A stretch of DNA of 27,728 nucleotides from Amoeboradix gromovi (GCA_018985225.1 JADGIF010000044.1:1-27728), one strand, 5' to 3'. Positions 1 through 9,208 are shown, counted from the stretch's first letter. The notes: generated from the sequence alone by a model not told the origin. Numbers and translations are program-made.

Positions 1-222
1 AGAGTACTGTCTAAGAAAATGCACCTTTTGCTTAGATGCTCAAAGACCTCATATATTTGAACGAGATGCAGGGTCTTCTAGTTTTATTTTAAAAAGAGGA
101 ATACAATCAATGAAAGAGTCTTGGTTTGAAAGAAGATCTTTTATTAATGATAGCATTTCCTCCGTATGGTGCACCTTCTTTAAAAACGAGTTAGTGTAGT
201 TTTTATATTTGGTGTCCCAATT
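1..222 (+). pseudogene. C-terminal piece of a Fanzor1/TnpB-like nuclease (family F2, copy 1)
   Basis: An open frame enters from the left edge and ends at TAG 197-199 (65 codons). It carries a Cys pair (CTFC), then IFERD, then a Ser-rich helix-like stretch ending ILKRGIQSMKE. This is the pattern of the TnpB/Fanzor C-terminal zinc ribbon, where the second CxxC precedes the RuvC-III Asp of a (D/E)RD motif and an 'N/FIL..GI' helix. The first Cys pair and the rest of the protein lie outside the window. The same ~220 bp recurs at 19286-19505 and 27615-27728 in the opposite orientation. Homology to copy 2 continues past the stop to about 222, and weakly further, so the repeat includes 3' flanking DNA. 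Whether the full gene to the left is intact is unknown. Confidence 0.6.
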
Positions 223-342
223 GCACAGTTTTCATATGTGACATGCTCTTAGAAACCTGATATTCCAGTCAATACCTGTCCTTTTTAAAGAAGCAGCGAG
301 TTTTAATAAACATCAAAATGCTGAGCAGTTAATTAAAGAGGT

Positions 343-936
343 TTATTCAAAAAAACTGCCGATTTTGCTTAACCAATTTTCATACTCTTTTTGCTCTTTC
401 CAACTTTTTAAATCTCGAATCTTGTCTGTTAATGTAGTATCGATGGTTAGTTCCTTCAACTTCTCATAAACACCGTCCTCCACTTGCTGATCCAAAGTGT
501 CAATCATTGGCCCTTCATAGTTATCATCACGAAGTTGCTGGGACTTCTGAAAATCCTTATTAGGATACCAGCTAAGGTTTTCAACTGTCAGCTCTTCACT
601 ATCTAATAGTAAGTCTAATGACACTACGCCATCCTTTCCTCTCTTTGTGATATCTACAACCATGTCGATTTCATCAATTTCTGCTTCTGCATCCTCGTTG
701 CAATCAATGAACATCTCAACATTGTATTCGTCAACTTGCTTTGATAGCACAATTTCTGCTTTTCCAATCTCGTGACCAATTTTCCAACCCTGTTCCTTTA
801 AAAATTCAGCTGTGTGAGGATATACCTGATGAATGGTGTTATTGTTAACTTCGTAGTCCAGTTCTTTCTTTAATATACTTGATAAATTGTGTTTAGGAGC
901 TGTGCTAAAAAATTTACGACCTACAACTCTAATCAT
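343..936 (-). CDS. MAM33: Mam33/p32 family mitochondrial matrix protein
   Basis: A 197-residue acidic protein of the p32/gC1qBP (MAM33) family, which forms trimers in the mitochondrial matrix and is linked to mitochondrial translation and respiration. The start at ATG 934-936 gives MIRVVGRKFFSTAP, a typical cleavable matrix-targeting leader (Arg/Lys, hydroxylated residues, no acids). The frame stays open upstream but would overlap RAD14, so it was rejected. The C-terminal half has the family pattern: strands with alternating acidic residues (EVDMFIDCNEDAE-like) and a final amphipathic helix ending SWKEQKEYENWLSKIGSFF. The start lies 34 bp from divergent RAD14. Shorter than yeast Mam33 but the domain is whole. 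Confidence 0.85.
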   Translation of the reverse strand: MIRVVGRKFFSTAPKHNLSSILKKELDYEVNNNTIHQVYPHTAEFLKEQGWKIGHEIGKAEIVLSKQVDEYNVEMFIDCNEDAEAEIDEIDMVVDITKRGKDGVVSLDLLLDSEELTVENLSWYPNKDFQKSQQLRDDNYEGPMIDTLDQQVEDGVYEKLKELTIDTTLTDKIRDLKSWKEQKEYENWLSKIGSFFE

Positions 937-970
937 ATGAGTGTGACAAGCGGAGTGAAGGGTTAAAGAA
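937..970. promoter_or_regulatory. 34-bp bidirectional spacer MAM33/RAD14
   Basis: Only 34 bp separate the start codons of divergent MAM33 and RAD14. Core promoters and both 5' leaders must lie here or overlap the opposite coding region. No obvious TATA box is seen. Confidence 0.45.
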
Positions 971-1612
971 ATGGGAAAGAAGCAAATGAAAATTATGAAA
1001 GTCGATTCGCAAACTGATACTAAGGCAGGATATATTGCAAGCGAGTATAAAGTTCCTGTCTCCGCTAAAATAGTAAAACCAGATCTGACTTTAAAAGCAC
1101 CATTGGATCCAGCGTTACATCCCAGATGTGACCACTGCAGTACCATGGATATAGACCCTTCATTTTTTAACACTTTTAACATCAAAGTGTGCAAAAACTG
1201 CATGAACGAACATGAAGAAATCTATGCATTGTTAACCAAAACAGAGTGCAAAAAAGATTACTTGTTAACGGAGCCTGAGTTAAAGTCATTGCGCCATCTT
1301 GAAAAAGTCAATCCCCATAGATCGCATTGGTTCCCTATGCAATTGTTTGTACGCAAAGAGGTTGAAGAGTTTGCAATCAACAAATGGCAAAGTTTGGACA
1401 AGTTAGATGAAGAATTTTACCGAAGAGAGTCTGCTAAGGTAGCAAGAAAAGAAGAGAAACTTAAAAAGAGGCTCAACAATTTAAGAAATGGCGTTCGTAC
1501 TAATGAATGGAACCGTAAAGCTGAAATTATTCATGAACATGAATTTATTGAGCTAGACAATGGTAAATCTCAATGTGATTGTGGAATGGAATTGGAAATT
1601 GAAGAGATTTAA
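971..1612 (+). CDS. RAD14: DNA damage recognition protein Rad14/XPA
   Basis: A 213-residue XPA/Rad14 orthologue, the scaffold of nucleotide excision repair that binds kinked DNA and recruits RPA, TFIIH and ERCC1/Rad10. The XPA zinc module is complete: C53-x2-C56 (RCDHC) and C74-x2-C77 (VCKNC). It is followed by the diagnostic run LLTKTECKKDYLLTEPELK and by RHLEKVNPHRS...MQLFVRKEVEEFAI. A basic coiled segment rich in RKEEKLKKR follows, then a C-terminal CDCG motif. A short DTKAGYIASE upstream resembles the XPA segment that precedes the zinc finger. The N-terminus is short compared with yeast Rad14. No intron is needed; stop is TAA. Confidence 0.93.
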   Translation: MGKKQMKIMKVDSQTDTKAGYIASEYKVPVSAKIVKPDLTLKAPLDPALHPRCDHCSTMDIDPSFFNTFNIKVCKNCMNEHEEIYALLTKTECKKDYLLTEPELKSLRHLEKVNPHRSHWFPMQLFVRKEVEEFAINKWQSLDKLDEEFYRRESAKVARKEEKLKKRLNNLRNGVRTNEWNRKAEIIHEHEFIELDNGKSQCDCGMELEIEEI

Positions 1613-2627
1613 ATCATTTTTTTGAAAATTCTAATAAGGGCCAATTCTGAAAGACTTTATTAGCTCCTAAAAGTTCTTGAAAACTTAGATCTAGCAAATT
1701 AGAATTGCTTCTTGTTTTATTATCGTTTAGACGACACTTCATAATTAATAATTTCCTTCTAAGCCTTGCAACAAGCATGTCTACGCTGGTTTCTTGTTCA
1801 AGATATTACAATGGCCCGTTCTGCTGTGCACGTACCCAATCGTATTTAATAAATTACCTAAACAATATTTATTCACCATAATATTCATGCGATCATATCA
1901 TCACTGGTAAATATAACTAACATGATGGGTAACTGTGCTGGATATACGCAGAGCTTGAATCCATCATACCCTCAAAAAAATCATTTCTTTTTCAGCTAAA
2001 ATGGTAGGTTCTAATACTCGTTAGATTTAACATCCAACGCAATATCATTTTCTAAATTTTTTATTCAGTTAGGTCTTAATAACATTTCCAGCATACTGCG
2101 CCATAAACAATGTTTGTGAACTATCCGTAGCCTGGATACTCCTGTTGCTACCTTAGCTTCAGTGAGTTTGAAGGAGGACTTGGGGTCCTCACAATATCCA
2201 TCACAGACACAAAATAGTATGACGGATCAATCGTTCTAGCAAACACATAAAATGAAAGAGAATATAGATCTTATAAACCGTTTGGGCTTACGGATCGCTA
2301 GCTTCAATAGAACTCCTCATTCCACCAACTCTTTGCGCACTTGACAAATCCACGTTTACACATGTTTTCTGCCAACTCTTAGACAAGGCATTTTCAGAGA
2401 AAGAGACTGAGTTTGAATCTTTTAGACAGCATCAACTTTACTAAATTCCCAAAGAGATGTACAAACTAGTCATGCTGCTCGATTCAGAACTATCTGAAAA
2501 CACTCAGTGTAATAAATTCATTCAATTCTAAGGCATAATCAACGATCTAGCAAAACAAAATTTTCAAGACATCGTATGCTTCAACTTATTTCAGATCATC
2601 AATATCGCAACAGCAAGGAGTTAAAGG
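1613..2627. other. 1-kb gene-free stretch, probably decayed DNA
   Basis: No frame on either strand supports a recognisable gene. Short open stretches with stops occur on the minus strand (for example one reading AQRVGGMRSSIEASDP near 2300) but could not be assigned. A small hairpin, GAGGAC...GTCCTC, lies near 2173-2190. No tRNA-like A/B boxes were recognised. The stop density and patchy protein-like fragments fit old pseudogene or transposon debris. Confidence 0.4.
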
Positions 2628-2981
2628 ATGGTCCTTCTTAAAAAAGAAATTTCCATTAGCCAACCAATGCTAAATTGCTTATGGAATGCCTGCACATTCC
2701 GCACACCTCGTAGTAATATCTTGTACGAGCATTGTCAATCTCATATTGGTGGTGAACAACCTAACCACAATAATCACACTTTCGAGTGCAAGTGGTGGAG
2801 CTGCACATTTAAGTGCCATAGATTGCACGGACTCAAGTCCCATATTAGCATACACGTTCCCTTTCGCCCTTTTAGTTGCTGCATTTGTAAACAATCATTC
2901 AAAAGAAAATTTGATGTTAAGAAGCACATTCGCATGGTCCATTACAAAGGATTAGATACTAAACTACTGGAATCAGATTAA
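2628..2981 (+). CDS. Minimal PacC/Rim101-type three-zinc-finger protein
   Basis: A 117-residue protein consisting almost only of three C2H2 fingers: C17-x4-C22...H35-x3-H39, C54-x4-C59...H72-x3-H76 and C84-x2-C87...H100-x4-H105. The first two have the CxWxxC form, and the linker SHISIHVPFRPFSCCICKQS followed by FKRKFDVKKHIR matches the DNA-binding domain of PacC/Rim101, the fungal ambient-pH regulator that recognises GCCARG. Unlike PacC (usually >500 aa) there is no regulatory C-terminus and no calpain-processing region; TAA follows 12 residues after finger 3. It resembles the proteolysed, constitutively active form. ATG 2628 is the natural start. Homology to PacC is from motif memory, and the pH role is inferred. 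Confidence 0.72.
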   Translation: MVLLKKEISISQPMLNCLWNACTFRTPRSNILYEHCQSHIGGEQPNHNNHTFECKWWSCTFKCHRLHGLKSHISIHVPFRPFSCCICKQSFKRKFDVKKHIRMVHYKGLDTKLLESD

Positions 2982-3222
2982 TAAACTCATTTCGCTACAG
3001 CGTCTTAGTTTAAACAGTATTCAATTTAAGGTTGGGTTTGTAAAAATATCCTTGTAAGATTGAGAAACCTCACTTATACCTAAAAATGAGGTGCTTGAAA
3101 TAGCCACAAAAGGTGATACCAGTGGTATTTAAGGTTTTAGCATGCAATGCTTAGTCTCCATAATTCAGAAAACGTTGAAATTCCCCCGAATTTATAAAAA
3201 CTCAAAAATTGGTTAAATTTAG

Positions 3223-4454
3223 TTACAATTTATTGTTATTGCGAACAACCCAATCTACGCTTTCACAGAAATAATCTAGATTAGCGCTGGTTAAACCACA
3301 CATGCTAATTCGCCCATTGTCAGTCATGTATATGTGAAATTTGTTTTTCAGCAAGTGCACCTGCATCTTTGTTAATCCCGTAAATGAAAACATGCCAATT
3401 TGGGAAGTGATATGCTCCCAGTTACCCGGTGTTTTCAGTTTCACTAATCGTTCTTTGACACCGGTTCTCATCTCCGTAATTCTACCAGACATAGCCATCA
3501 ATTCCCCTTGCCATTCTTCAAATAGACTAGAATCACTCAAAACTATAGACACGATTCTAGCTCCAAATGCAGGGCTGTTAGAATTCATTGTCCTGATTAT
3601 TTTACTAAACTGGGATGTAACTTTATTTGCTGTGTCTTCATCTTTACAAGCAGCTATTAAACATCCGATTCTTTCAGAATATAATCCAAAGTTCTTACTA
3701 AACGAGGATGCAATAAAGCATTCAAGTTTTAGTTCATTTGCAAAGAATCTCATCGCCCAAGCGTCCCTATTTAGGTCTCCAGATGCGAATCCCTGATAAG
3801 CGTTATCAAAGAGGACAAGATGCTTTCTTTTTATTATAGCATTGCCAATTTCTTTCCATTGCTTTTCAGTTAAGTCAACTCCGGTTCTAAGTAAATAAAT
3901 AACTACGGATTATGGGCACATGCATGCAGAACAAAGACAGAACCACTAGGAGCATCTAAGATATCTTGCTTATAAGAATCAAACGCTAATCCTCTTGTAT
4001 TTGAGTCGTAATACCTATATTCCTCCACTTTAAGATTTGCAGCTTCAAAAATTTGGCGATGATTTGCCCAAGTAGGATTACTAATGTAAACTATAGCGGA
4101 CGGAAAATGTTTTTTTATGAACTCAGCACTAACGCGCAACGCACCCGTGCCTGAGATGCATTGAACTACTGCAAACCTCTCATTTTCTTGTGTTCCAACT
4201 GCCAATTGAAGTGCGTGTTTACGGAATAGAGGAAGCCCCGGAATTGGTAAATACTCATGATCTTCGTTACTATCCATTATTCTTTTTTCTGCTTTTCGCA
4301 CTACATTTAGCACGTATGGTTTTCCAGAGTCCGTTCTGTACGCACCAACACCAACATTAATCTTTCGGTCAAATTGGTCTTGCTTGTAGGAATCTGTTAA
4401 ATTAAAAATAGCATCAGGTGGTAGTAAATCTACACTTGAGAAATGAATACTCAT
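3223..4454 (-). CDS. Aspartate aminotransferase (spliced, one 20-nt intron)
   Basis: Pyridoxal-phosphate transaminase (aspartate + 2-oxoglutarate to oxaloacetate + glutamate). Exons are 4454..3907 and 3886..3223 on the minus strand; removing the 20-nt intron 3887-3906 gives 403 residues, the normal length. The join restores HACAHNPTGVDLT, the invariant AAT substrate/PLP loop. Other hallmarks are GVGAYRTDSGKPYVL near the N-terminus, YLPIPGLPLFR, CISGTGALR, YISNPTWANH, LFDNAYQGFASGD and the PLP lysine SSFSKNFGLY (about K247), then ERIGC. It starts MSIHFSSVDLLPPDAIFNL with no targeting leader, so a cytosolic enzyme is likely. Without splicing it would be two halves separated by a frameshift. Stop is TAA. 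Confidence 0.93.
3887..3906 (-). other. 20-nt spliceosomal intron in aspartate aminotransferase
   Basis: The sense sequence is GTAGTTATTTATTTACTTAG. It splits a Pro codon (CC|A, phase 2) of the conserved HNPTG motif. It has GTA donor, YTNAY-like TTTAC, then TTAG. Splicing is inferred from restored conserved protein sequence. Confidence 0.9.
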
Positions 4455-4502
4455 CTTAAAAACAAGGAGGTCATGCTCTATGAAAAGTAAACGGGGTTAG
4501 AA

Positions 4503-4748
4503 ATGGATATCAAGAAGACAAAGGAGCAAACATTAGTAGTCCTGGAGCCCATTATAGTGGTATATGAACCAGATTATATAATAGTACTATATGACTTGTT
4601 TAACAATTTAGTCTACTTTTTGTACGATGCGTCGGCAGTGACGATGCTTTTTATATTTAATCGTTTATCTTGGGTATCCAAAACTCTAAAATTAAGATTG
4701 TGTTATAGATATGATCGCACACAAAGTGTTGTATTGATATCTAGTTAG
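4503..4748 (+). CDS. Hypothetical small hydrophobic protein
   Basis: An 81-codon frame starts at ATG 48 bp from the divergent AAT start. It begins MDIKKTKEQTL and continues as a largely hydrophobic stretch (LFNNLVYFLYDASAVTMLFIF) that could make one or two membrane segments. No family is recognised. It lies on the same strand as the MAIP1-like gene but in a different phase, and no intron fitting the local consensus joins them. It may be a chance frame in the intergenic region. Confidence 0.2.
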   Translation: MDIKKTKEQTLVVLEPIIVVYEPDYIIVLYDLFNNLVYFLYDASAVTMLFIFNRLSWVSKTLKLRLCYRYDRTQSVVLISS

Positions 4749-4877
4749 TTATTCCATGTAAATTAAATTCTAAACCATAGCATGCAGCATTTTTAGGACC
4801 TTATACTGCAAGACTCTTATAGCTAATTAATAGTAATGTCATACTGGTATTAATTATTTTGTTTTCACTATGGTTGG

Positions 4878-5537
4878 ATGAAACAATGGTATAAAAATCC
4901 ATTCAAATTTAGTAAACCGTCATTATTCAGAAGTTTGCTAAGTAGTATGATTGAGAAACCAATGCAAGAAATTGGACTAAGATACACACTAGGCTCTTAT
5001 TTTCCTAATGAGTTTATTCAAGGAGCATCAAGAGTAATTCCATTAGTCTTAAATCCAGAATTTGACGGCGAAATATTCACAGAGCATATGAAAGACATAG
5101 TCCCAATAAAAATGAATATTTTAGATTATCACAATGTTTGTGTACACAATTTTAGATTTAACATTGGCTCCCCAGAGTCCTTTGACAGTGACAAATATGG
5201 GATCGCAGTTAATCCGGCTGATTTCAGTATTATGACTTTTGAAAAGATAAACGGATTTCCTAATTTTCAAGAAAGAATGGCTAAAAGCGATGGTGTTGAT
5301 ATTCAACTGATTGTAGATGTTAAATGCAACGCTACACTATCCGGTAAGAAGGACGAAGTAGATGTGTATTTAAAAGGGTCTGAGCTCATAGTATCATTTG
5401 CATCACCAACTTATAGATCAAATCAACTGAAAAAAGACATGGATATTCCAAACTGGAAGATTTGCGATTTTCAATATTTCAACCTGAACAGAATTATAAG
5501 TAAGCACAGGGGTACTGAAGATTCAGACAGCTATTAA
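4878..5537 (+). CDS. MAIP1-like (Tim44-fold) mitochondrial protein, tentative
   Basis: A 219-residue protein without membrane segments. The N-terminal part (MKQWYKNPFKFSKPSLF...LGSYFPNEFIQGASRV) resembles the start of the conserved region of human MAIP1/C2orf47, a matrix protein related to the Tim44/mL45 fold, where an aromatic W-F-R run precedes F..DEFLEGA. The end, NQLKKDMDIPNWKICDFQYFNL, resembles the family's terminal 'PDW.I..I....L' strand, and the middle contains alternating beta-strand patterns. The match is from memory and weak, so the name is a suggestion. The annotated ATG gives no clear presequence, so a short upstream exon is possible, but none matching the local intron consensus was found in 4749-4877. 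Confidence 0.5.
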   Translation: MKQWYKNPFKFSKPSLFRSLLSSMIEKPMQEIGLRYTLGSYFPNEFIQGASRVIPLVLNPEFDGEIFTEHMKDIVPIKMNILDYHNVCVHNFRFNIGSPESFDSDKYGIAVNPADFSIMTFEKINGFPNFQERMAKSDGVDIQLIVDVKCNATLSGKKDEVDVYLKGSELIVSFASPTYRSNQLKKDMDIPNWKICDFQYFNLNRIISKHRGTEDSDSY

Positions 5538-6274
5538 TAAAAGATGAGTAACTTGCACGATCAACATACTTGCTACCATAGGCAACTCATTTCTTGTTCG
5601 GGGAGAGCATAACTGAGAGCATGTGATGTTTATGACACCTCTTGTAGATTGTGTGATGATATGAGAATACAAATACTCTTCAGTTACATTTTCTTTTAAC
5701 ATTACGGGATTTCCATTTAGTCAGCTGAAATACTGTCTGAAATTCGGCAAAGGTCGCTATCGGCCCCTCTTGCTATTTTACTGTCGGTAACATTACGATG
5801 ATGTAATGATCCTCTTCAGTACACAACCCTCAGCGTCTCATAAACTTCGTACAATCCCTAGTCAGTTTTTCTGTAATATTCGTCGAGAAGGAATGCCATT
5901 GCAAAGTACTTGCAGCAAATTTCGACAAACAAGTACTTATTCTTCTCTCTTCTCATCATAAGCTAGGCATGTACTTGTATTCCTGGGATCATTCAAAGAA
6001 CAAGGCTTATCATATGACGTAACTTTGTTGTAAGACCACCAAAAAGTGGAATACAGATGTGGTGCGCTGTAATAGTGACAGAGCTCTTACGATCTCGAAA
6101 ACAAAGCAAGAAATAAAATCTCGAGTGTCATCATGCAAAGATTCCTTGACTCTTCGAAGAGTAGCAACCAAACGGAGCATTATGACAGCATGGATATTAT
6201 GCGACAGATAAACTAATATTTGCTGATCTAGCGCAGCTATGCTTAAAGTAGAATACAGTAGCCATGGTATTTAC
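5538..6274. other. Gene-free decayed stretch
   Basis: All six frames are broken by stops and no protein motif or RNA gene was recognised. The stretch lies directly 3' of the F1 nuclease relic (which reads leftward), so part may be the element's 3' flank. Small inverted repeats are present but none is convincing. Confidence 0.4.
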
Positions 6275-6894
6275 CTTTTCACACAGGCCTTCTCGTTAAA
6301 GTACTGATTTCTGAGAAAATCGAGAATTCCCACAGAAAAACTAGCAATGCTAGATGCTCCGTTACAGTGATTACTCACGCCTTCACTACCCTGAGGCGCG
6401 ATCGAATAAGGATGCAGATACTTGTATATGTTCCTTGCTGCCATATGATCTCTACCTGTCTCCAAATGACACTTTGTACAGGTACAAGTTTCTAAATTAG
6501 TTTTTTAGAGTACCACACCTTGTACATGTCTGACTAGTAAATGCTTCATTACATTCAACCATCGTCTTTCCTCTTTGTTTACACTTGAACTTCAAGCGTT
6601 CCTTGAATGTGTAATAGGACATTGTAGCCATATCTCTTGCGACTTTCTCGACATGCTAATTATCATTTGACTAGTATTAAAAGATGGTATGTATATAAGA
6701 TCTTATGTCTTTGTATGCTGTACCTATTAGTTATTTCTTTAGATTTGACATATTCGGGATTACATCCATTAATTCCATTTACCATTTGCGAAAGGAAGAA
6801 TATCGAGTGTTTAAGCTACTAGAAAAGTCATGAAATTACATAAAAACGCATACAAATTCGCGATAAATGATCTATTCAAGAAAACAATCGAGCT
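6275..6894 (-). pseudogene. TnpB/Fanzor-like nuclease relic (family F1, copy B)
   Basis: Read on the minus strand this contains, in order: a degraded segment with NPEYVKSKEITNRYS (compare the 'NP.Y.....KL..LQR' run after RuvC-I in TnpB); MATMSYYTFKERLKFKCKQR; then TMVECNEAFTSQTCTRCGTL; then after a one-base deletion, TKCHLETGRDHMAARNIYKY. This is the canonical TnpB/Fanzor C-terminal order 'F...L.YKA..YG..v.E..E.yTSktCs.CG...C..C....RD.NAARNI'. RuvC-III Asp (GRD) and both Cys pairs are present but split by the frameshift near the first Cys pair. The right boundary matches copy A from AGCTCGATTG (6894). Upstream RuvC-I/II is not recognisable. A dead fragment. Confidence 0.72.
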
Positions 6895-7138
6895 GTAAGA
6901 AAATTTGAGGACAGCTTCCGTTGATCACACCGCTCATTTTATCATTGTGACTAGGGAGTTTAACGCTTGAAATCTACCGTCTCCTATAGCTAACAACATC
7001 CTTTGAGCATGTGATGGGAATTTAAGTTTTTACTATTGCACTCACAAAAGTCATAAAGGCTTAATCTGGAATTGCTCTGAGCTGTTCAAGACAAAAAGCT
7101 TTAAAAAAAAGAGCACATTGAAGCCAGATAAGTAACAA

Positions 7139-7858
7139 TCATGATAATTTACTAAACAATTGCTTCGATCTTTTGCAAGTATTTAGTCTGGCTTCTGAGT
7201 AGACTGTGGATGTCATATTCGCACATATTTCTCTCATTTTATCATAAACTGAATCCATAGTGCATGGTATATCCATCAAGTTGAGTACTTGAACTAGCTT
7301 TGATTTTATTTGCATCAGCTCTTCCTTCTTAGTTTCTCTTTCTAAATTCCGCTGTTCCATATCAGTGCAGTTATATCTAAGGTTTCGGATCTCTTCTACA
7401 AGTTCCTTCTTTTCAAGCTCCAATTTCTGCAGTTGTTGCTTTAATTCCCTCTTGCTCTTTATTTTCTCATCTTTCAGAGTAGTCAGGTATCTTTTAACTT
7501 TCTCCACTCTACTCTTTGATAATTTTAAGCATTGAGCATCAAATTTCTTTGTTTTCTTGTTTATAGGAGCTACTGCAGTTAGCAGATCGTGGAATTCCTT
7601 CATGAATGGCTTGCAATCTAAGAACATGAACCTGTTTGAAGGTGTATTATCTCTGTCTCTCAACTGTCTTTCTAGCCGCTCTTTTTCCTTTCTCTTCTTT
7701 TCAAAATTATCTCTAAACAACTCGGCTTTGAACTTTTGAGCCTCGTATTGTTTTTTTAATTCCTTAAAGTCGCAATTATCTTGAATTGGATCATCTCTGT
7801 TTGAGCGGAAAGGATTTTCCGTTTTATGAGTATTTGCCTCTTTATGGAATGGGCTCAT
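7139..7858 (-). CDS. Coiled-coil protein, unknown
   Basis: A 239-residue, lysine/glutamate-rich protein with long predicted coiled coils at about residues 30-75 (KQYEAQKFKAELFRDNFEKK) and 118-185 (KSKRELKQQLQKLELEKKEL), separated by FMFLDCKPFMKEFHDLLTAV. The C-terminus is short and basic (CKRSKQLFSKLS). No signal peptide or membrane segment. No family recognised; its composition would suit a spindle, basal-body or kinetochore component, but that is only inference. It is the first of a minus-strand run with 7TM-RGS, KEX1 and UBC9, 144 bp from its neighbour. ATG at 7858, TGA stop, no intron needed. Confidence 0.75.
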   Translation of the reverse strand: MSPFHKEANTHKTENPFRSNRDDPIQDNCDFKELKKQYEAQKFKAELFRDNFEKKRKEKERLERQLRDRDNTPSNRFMFLDCKPFMKEFHDLLTAVAPINKKTKKFDAQCLKLSKSRVEKVKRYLTTLKDEKIKSKRELKQQLQKLELEKKELVEEIRNLRYNCTDMEQRNLERETKKEELMQIKSKLVQVLNLMDIPCTMDSVYDKMREICANMTSTVYSEARLNTCKRSKQLFSKLS

Positions 7859-8002
7859 TATTAAGTATTCGTGGTTTTCTCCTTTTTTGTTTTCTTAGTA
7901 CCTGATAATAAGTTCTCATTGATACAATAAAATGAAAGAAAGCAGATGCAATGAAGCTATTTATTTAGCTTGCTGTAGCTAAATTGACAAAATAATTTGA
8001 CT

Positions 8003-9148
8003 TCATTTGCTTATTTTATCCAAATACGCTTGTATGACATTCTCTTTCAGCATCAAAACTATGTCATACTCTACCAACGCAAAAATGTCCTTAAGCTCAT
8101 CCAAATTTGTAGAGGCACATGCCCTCAACCTAAGGTCGTAATTAATATTTATCTGATAGAGTGAACAACAATCTATATACATATTAACTAACTCGGAAAA
8201 TTCAGAAAATGTGGCATTTTGGTTTATCTTGTAGTACGCTTCAAGAAAGTAAAAGTTTTCCATAACGAAATATCTTGCGCAGATTCCAGAAAATATCGTC
8301 TTCTTTACATCATTCATCATTATACATTTTAAATTAATCGAGTTTTTCAGCGTATAGTCATTATGTTGTAGCGAGCTTCTCAGTCTGGTTGCTTGTCGAT
8401 GTTTGAGCTCAGAATAAAGTGGAAAACTAAATGTTAACGCATGAATTGCTATAAACGTGGCTAACATGACCTTTTTAGCCAATTTGCTGTAGTAAATGGT
8501 ACCTAAAACAGAAAAGCACCCAGAAATTAAAAGTCCAGCTAGCGCCAAGAGTATCACACCGTAAAACTCAGTCTTGATATAGTATACATCATTGACCTTT
8601 CTTAGGCAGAATGTAATAAAGCAAATTATAAGGACATAAAAGCATTTACAAGCAAAATACCACAAACCAGAAGCAGTACAAGAATAATCTAGCTCTGAAA
8701 TCACGTATCCTTCAAGTGCACCAATGAAGAATCCCAAAAGTGGATATATCCAAGCTCTGAACCAAGAGTTGCTACTCTTCTTCATAGCACTTAGAATTTT
8801 GTATCCCAGAATAGCTATATCAATTCTTTCGTTGTTATTAAATGCAAATTTCTTCCATAGGGAAAATGCCCTCATAAAGTATATTAACAAAAAAGGATTC
8901 AATGTAACGAGAGTTAAAATAGCTCCATACTTGCAGCTGTTAGACAGATAATTATATGAATCTTCAATAAAAATAATATCATATTGAATTATTACTGCGA
9001 TGAAATTTACAAAAAATAATGGAACTAAAGGCTTTGAGTCTCTCATCTTATTGCACTCGCTGTTTCTGTATATTATGCTAATTGCAACTGGCACTATCAT
9101 GAATATGGATATCAAGGCTGTTTCCCAGTCAAATATAATGTTTAGCAT
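8003..9148 (-). CDS. Seven-transmembrane protein with C-terminal RGS domain
   Basis: A 381-residue membrane protein. About seven hydrophobic segments occupy residues 5-250 (for example IIFDWETALISIFMIVPVAI, LVPLFFVNFIAVIIQYDIIF, AILTLVTLNPFLLIYFM, IYPLLGFFIGALEGYVI, FYVLIICFITFCL). They are followed by an RGS-like domain at about 275-380 with the family's helix pattern: MENFYFLEAYYKINQ (compare 'sEENl.Fw.a...yk'), a middle MYIDCCSLYQININYDLRLR ('INI....R') and a last helix DIVLMLKENVIQAYL ('D.y..Fl.S..Y'). RGS domains accelerate GTP hydrolysis by G-alpha. The 7TM-RGS combination is known from plants (AtRGS1) and some fungi and protists. The RGS match is by pattern, not alignment. ATG 9148, TGA stop. 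Confidence 0.72.
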   Translation of the reverse strand: MLNIIFDWETALISIFMIVPVAISIIYRNSECNKMRDSKPLVPLFFVNFIAVIIQYDIIFIEDSYNYLSNSCKYGAILTLVTLNPFLLIYFMRAFSLWKKFAFNNNERIDIAILGYKILSAMKKSSNSWFRAWIYPLLGFFIGALEGYVISELDYSCTASGLWYFACKCFYVLIICFITFCLRKVNDVYYIKTEFYGVILLALAGLLISGCFSVLGTIYYSKLAKKVMLATFIAIHALTFSFPLYSELKHRQATRLRSSLQHNDYTLKNSINLKCIMMNDVKKTIFSGICARYFVMENFYFLEAYYKINQNATFSEFSELVNMYIDCCSLYQININYDLRLRACASTNLDELKDIFALVEYDIVLMLKENVIQAYLDKISK

Positions 9149-9208
9149 TCAGCGGCCTAAATGATTGTGAAAGTAAATTAAAATCTCAATAACATATTTA
9201 TTATAAAA

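Noticed and set aside
343-1203. Longer 286-residue reading of MAM33 starting inside RAD14 antisense
   Set aside because: The extra N-terminus is RAD14 antisense and looks random; ATG 936 gives a clean mitochondrial leader.
2395-2415. tRNA B-box-like GAGTTTGAATC (also near 26465)
   Set aside because: No A box at proper spacing and no cloverleaf could be drawn.
2295-2420. Minus-strand fragment with AQRVGGMRSSIEASDP, reminiscent of the phosphoserine aminotransferase end
   Set aside because: The flanking residues do not match that family and stops surround it; similarity is too short.
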